A stretch of DNA of 6,705 bases from a bacterium. Lineage in GTDB: Bacteria; Zhuqueibacterota; Zhuqueibacteria; Residuimicrobiales; Krinioviventaceae. Below are positions 5,019 to 6,705 of this stretch, piece by piece; position 1 is the first letter of the stretch, and each line of letters begins with the position of its first letter. The DNA lies in assembly GCA_024278645.1 (NCBI GenBank), contig JAJRST010000333.1, positions 1 through 6,705 on the forward strand. The letters run 5' to 3'. Position numbers and translations under genes: made by a program. The notes beneath the pieces were generated by a model. It worked only from the letters and a program-made list of their open reading frames with translations. It was not told the origin of the DNA and made no database searches.

Positions 5019-6705
5019 TTATTTGTATTGCGTCAGCATGGCCCAGATGATGGCGATGACCAGGGAAAAGCCGGCGCCCAGCAAAAGAAAGCCAAAGATG
5101 CGCGACCAGGTGACGACCCAGCGTTTCGGCGGTTCATCCGTCAGCACCTCTTCCAGGCGGCCTTCTTGTTTTAAAAGCTCATATTCACGCGGTCGCTCAT
5201 GTTTCCATTCTTCTTCCGATACTCTGCCGGTAAAGATAACCTGATCCATTGGAAATTTTTGCGGCCGAAAATGTGTGTTGAAAAAATGGATCGTGAAAAT
5301 AAAACCGGTGGCCAACAAAGCCTCATCGCTATGGACAATGGTTGCAATGTTGATGAGATAGCCCGGAATAAACCTTGTCCAGAATTCGGGGAACCATAGC
5401 ACAAGCCCAGTAGAGCCGATGATGGCGACGCCCCAGAATACGGCGAAATAGTCGAACTTTTCCCAATAGGTCCAGCGGCCATACTGCGGCGCCGGACCTG
5501 CGCCAAAGAACCATTTCAGAGTTTGCCAAAATTCGACAAAATCGCGGCCCCGCGGAACCAGACCTTCTTTGTCGAACATAAATTTAAAAAATCCCTGGTT
5601 GCGTTTTTTCGCATTGCGATAAATAAGTATAAAATGCAGGACAAAATAGGCAAAGGTGATGACCGCGCCGATGCGATGGATGACGCCCGCCGATTGCACG
5701 CCTCCGAAAAAGGTGATCAGCTTGAGCGCCCAGGGCGTGCCGGAAAATTTCAGCGCCATGCCGGTCAGCGCCAGCGTGAAAAAGCTGATGATGACCAGGA
5801 GATGCAGGATTCGCGGAAAGGTTGTAAATCGCTTCATATAACGCGATGATTTAGGCGCTCCCATTGCTTTCAGTCTTTTGCGTTCTCGTATGGAACGTGG
5901 TATCCACAGCAGGGTGTGAATGCCAAAAAAGACAAAAACGCCGATGACCAGCGATGTCATCGCCCAAAACGTATAGTATAAATAGGGATATTTGTTTTTG
6001 TCATGATGCGTGGCGTGCGTCAAATACCCTGTAAATTTTCGATTCGAGTTGGGGTGGCATGTCTTGCAGGTCTCGACAATGTTCTGATAGCTGAGCGTTG
6101 ACGCCGGATAGCTCGGCGGCAAGATGTTGTGCGAGCCGTGGCAGTCGGAGCACTTTGCAGCAACAGCCGATCCCAATTTGGACACCTTGCCATGATAGGT
6201 TTGGAAGTAGGACTCTGTTTCAGTCTCATGGCATGAGCCGCACTGCTTGAGCATTTGCGCCCGGAAATCGCTCCTGTCCACGCGCTCGATCTCATGCGAG
6301 CTGTGGCAATCGTTGCACCCCGGAAGTCTTTTCTTGCTTTTGCTGACAAGCGGACTGTGTATCGACTTGCTGAATTTTTCATAAATGCCCAAATGGCACG
6401 TCCCGCATGTTTTACCGACATTGCCTGGATATACGCTTGACTTTGGATTTGTAGGTGGAAGCGTCAGGTGAGCTTCGTGACAGTCGTTGCAAACAGCGGA
6501 AACCATGAGACCGCTTTCGTACAAGCCTTTGCCGTGGATGCTCATGGAATAATGTTCGACCACATCTTCGCCTTCCTTTTCCAACCGCTTGGCGGCGGGC
6601 TCGCCCTGGCGGTGACATTTTGCGCACAGGGTCGGAACATTGCGCGCAAAAATAGTTGACGCCGGGTCGTCCTTGGCCAACACGTTGTGATCGCCGTGGC
6701 AGTCG
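5019..6705 (-). CDS. Multiheme cytochrome c fused to membrane cytochrome b (CbcL-like), 5'-truncated
   Basis: The frame runs off the right window edge; 561 C-terminal residues are visible. The first are DCHGDHNV, the end of a heme site, so the GTG at 6681-6683 is an internal valine codon and not a start. The periplasmic part (about 1-230) has seven complete CxxCH c-heme sites at 27-31, 72-76, 100-104, 130-134, 155-159, 185-189 and 213-217. SIHG/SIHS/TYHG-type histidines at 57, 116 and 171 are likely distal ligands. A b-type HydC/FdnI-like domain follows, with six predicted helices near 243-267, 297-317, 341-362, 417-437, 452-475 and 534-556. Candidate heme b ligands are H301, H343, H357, H458 and H472. 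The motif HFRPQKFPMDQVIFTG at 477-492 is typical of such membrane cytochromes. This layout matches Geobacter CbcL, a menaquinol oxidase feeding periplasmic hemes for metal reduction. The partner and terminal acceptor are not visible. Family confidence is high; the CbcL-like role is an inference. Confidence 0.9.
   Translation of the reverse strand, partial: DCHGDHNVLAKDDPASTIFARNVPTLCAKCHRQGEPAAKRLEKEGEDVVEHYSMSIHGKGLYESGLMVSAVCNDCHEAHLTLPPTNPKSSVYPGNVGKTCGTCHLGIYEKFSKSIHSPLVSKSKKRLPGCNDCHSSHEIERVDRSDFRAQMLKQCGSCHETETESYFQTYHGKVSKLGSAVAAKCSDCHGSHNILPPSYPASTLSYQNIVETCKTCHPNSNRKFTGYLTHATHHDKNKYPYLYYTFWAMTSLVIGVFVFFGIHTLLWIPRSIRERKRLKAMGAPKSSRYMKRFTTFPRILHLLVIISFFTLALTGMALKFSGTPWALKLITFFGGVQSAGVIHRIGAVITFAYFVLHFILIYRNAKKRNQGFFKFMFDKEGLVPRGRDFVEFWQTLKWFFGAGPAPQYGRWTYWEKFDYFAVFWGVAIIGSTGLVLWFPEFWTRFIPGYLINIATIVHSDEALLATGFIFTIHFFNTHFRPQKFPMDQVIFTGRVSEEEWKHERPREYELLKQEGRLEEVLTDEPPKRWVVTWSRIFGFLLLGAGFSLVIAIIWAMLTQYK

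Noticed and set aside
4968..5174. Small + strand frame starting just after AAAAGGAG at 4945-4952
   Set aside because: The purine-rich site is 15 bases from the ATG, the start lies inside the terminator stem, and the rest is antisense to the cytochrome C-terminus with a low-quality Gln/Lys/Arg-rich product.

Overview
The window looks like chromosomal DNA from an anaerobic or facultative Gram-negative-type bacterium outside the well-studied Proteobacteria. Coding DNA is moderately GC-rich and gaps are AT-rich. A multiheme c-type/b-type membrane cytochrome, a Thermotoga BglT-like GH4 glycosidase and a glycine-rich RRM protein would fit the Calditrichota/KSB1/FCB part of the tree. That placement is a weak inference, because no rRNA or marker gene is present.

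Layout. (1) Bases 1-3479, + strand: a tight cluster of three genes, possibly preceded by the tail of an unseen upstream gene. They encode a BadF/BadG/NAGK-type sugar kinase, a GH4 NAD-dependent 6-phospho-beta-glucosidase whose ATG overlaps the kinase stop (ATGA), and, 24 bp further on, a YghO-like double-GNAT protein. A perfect 13-bp inverted repeat lies across the stop of the last gene. (2) Bases 3480-3899: a 420-bp AT-rich gap with no gene. It holds a ~150-bp element bounded by imperfect inverted repeats, a further degenerate copy of the same motif, a bulged hairpin, and interleaved inverted repeats, one of which covers the Shine-Dalgarno of the next gene. (3) Bases 3900-4875, + strand: a SlyD-like FKBP prolyl isomerase/chaperone, then a 187-nt leader and a small RRM RNA-binding protein with an RGG-like tail. 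(4) Bases 4964-5006: a bidirectional rho-independent terminator between convergent genes. (5) Bases 5019-6705, - strand: a large membrane cytochrome cut by the right window edge. It has seven complete CxxCH motifs plus part of another, followed by a six-helix b-type cytochrome domain.

How the genes work together. The kinase and glycosidase make a plausible two-step pathway: ATP-dependent phosphorylation of an imported beta-glucoside, then NAD/metal-dependent cleavage of the 6-phospho-glucoside, without a PTS in view. The SlyD and RRM proteins are housekeeping or stress-type folding and RNA-handling functions. The cytochrome has the CbcL-like architecture of an inner-membrane quinol oxidase that passes electrons to periplasmic hemes, which implies anaerobic or extracellular respiration. 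I see no defence system, CRISPR array, tRNA, rRNA or transposase. The least explained parts are the 3480-3899 gap, the altered motifs of the sugar kinase, and the cytochrome fusion.
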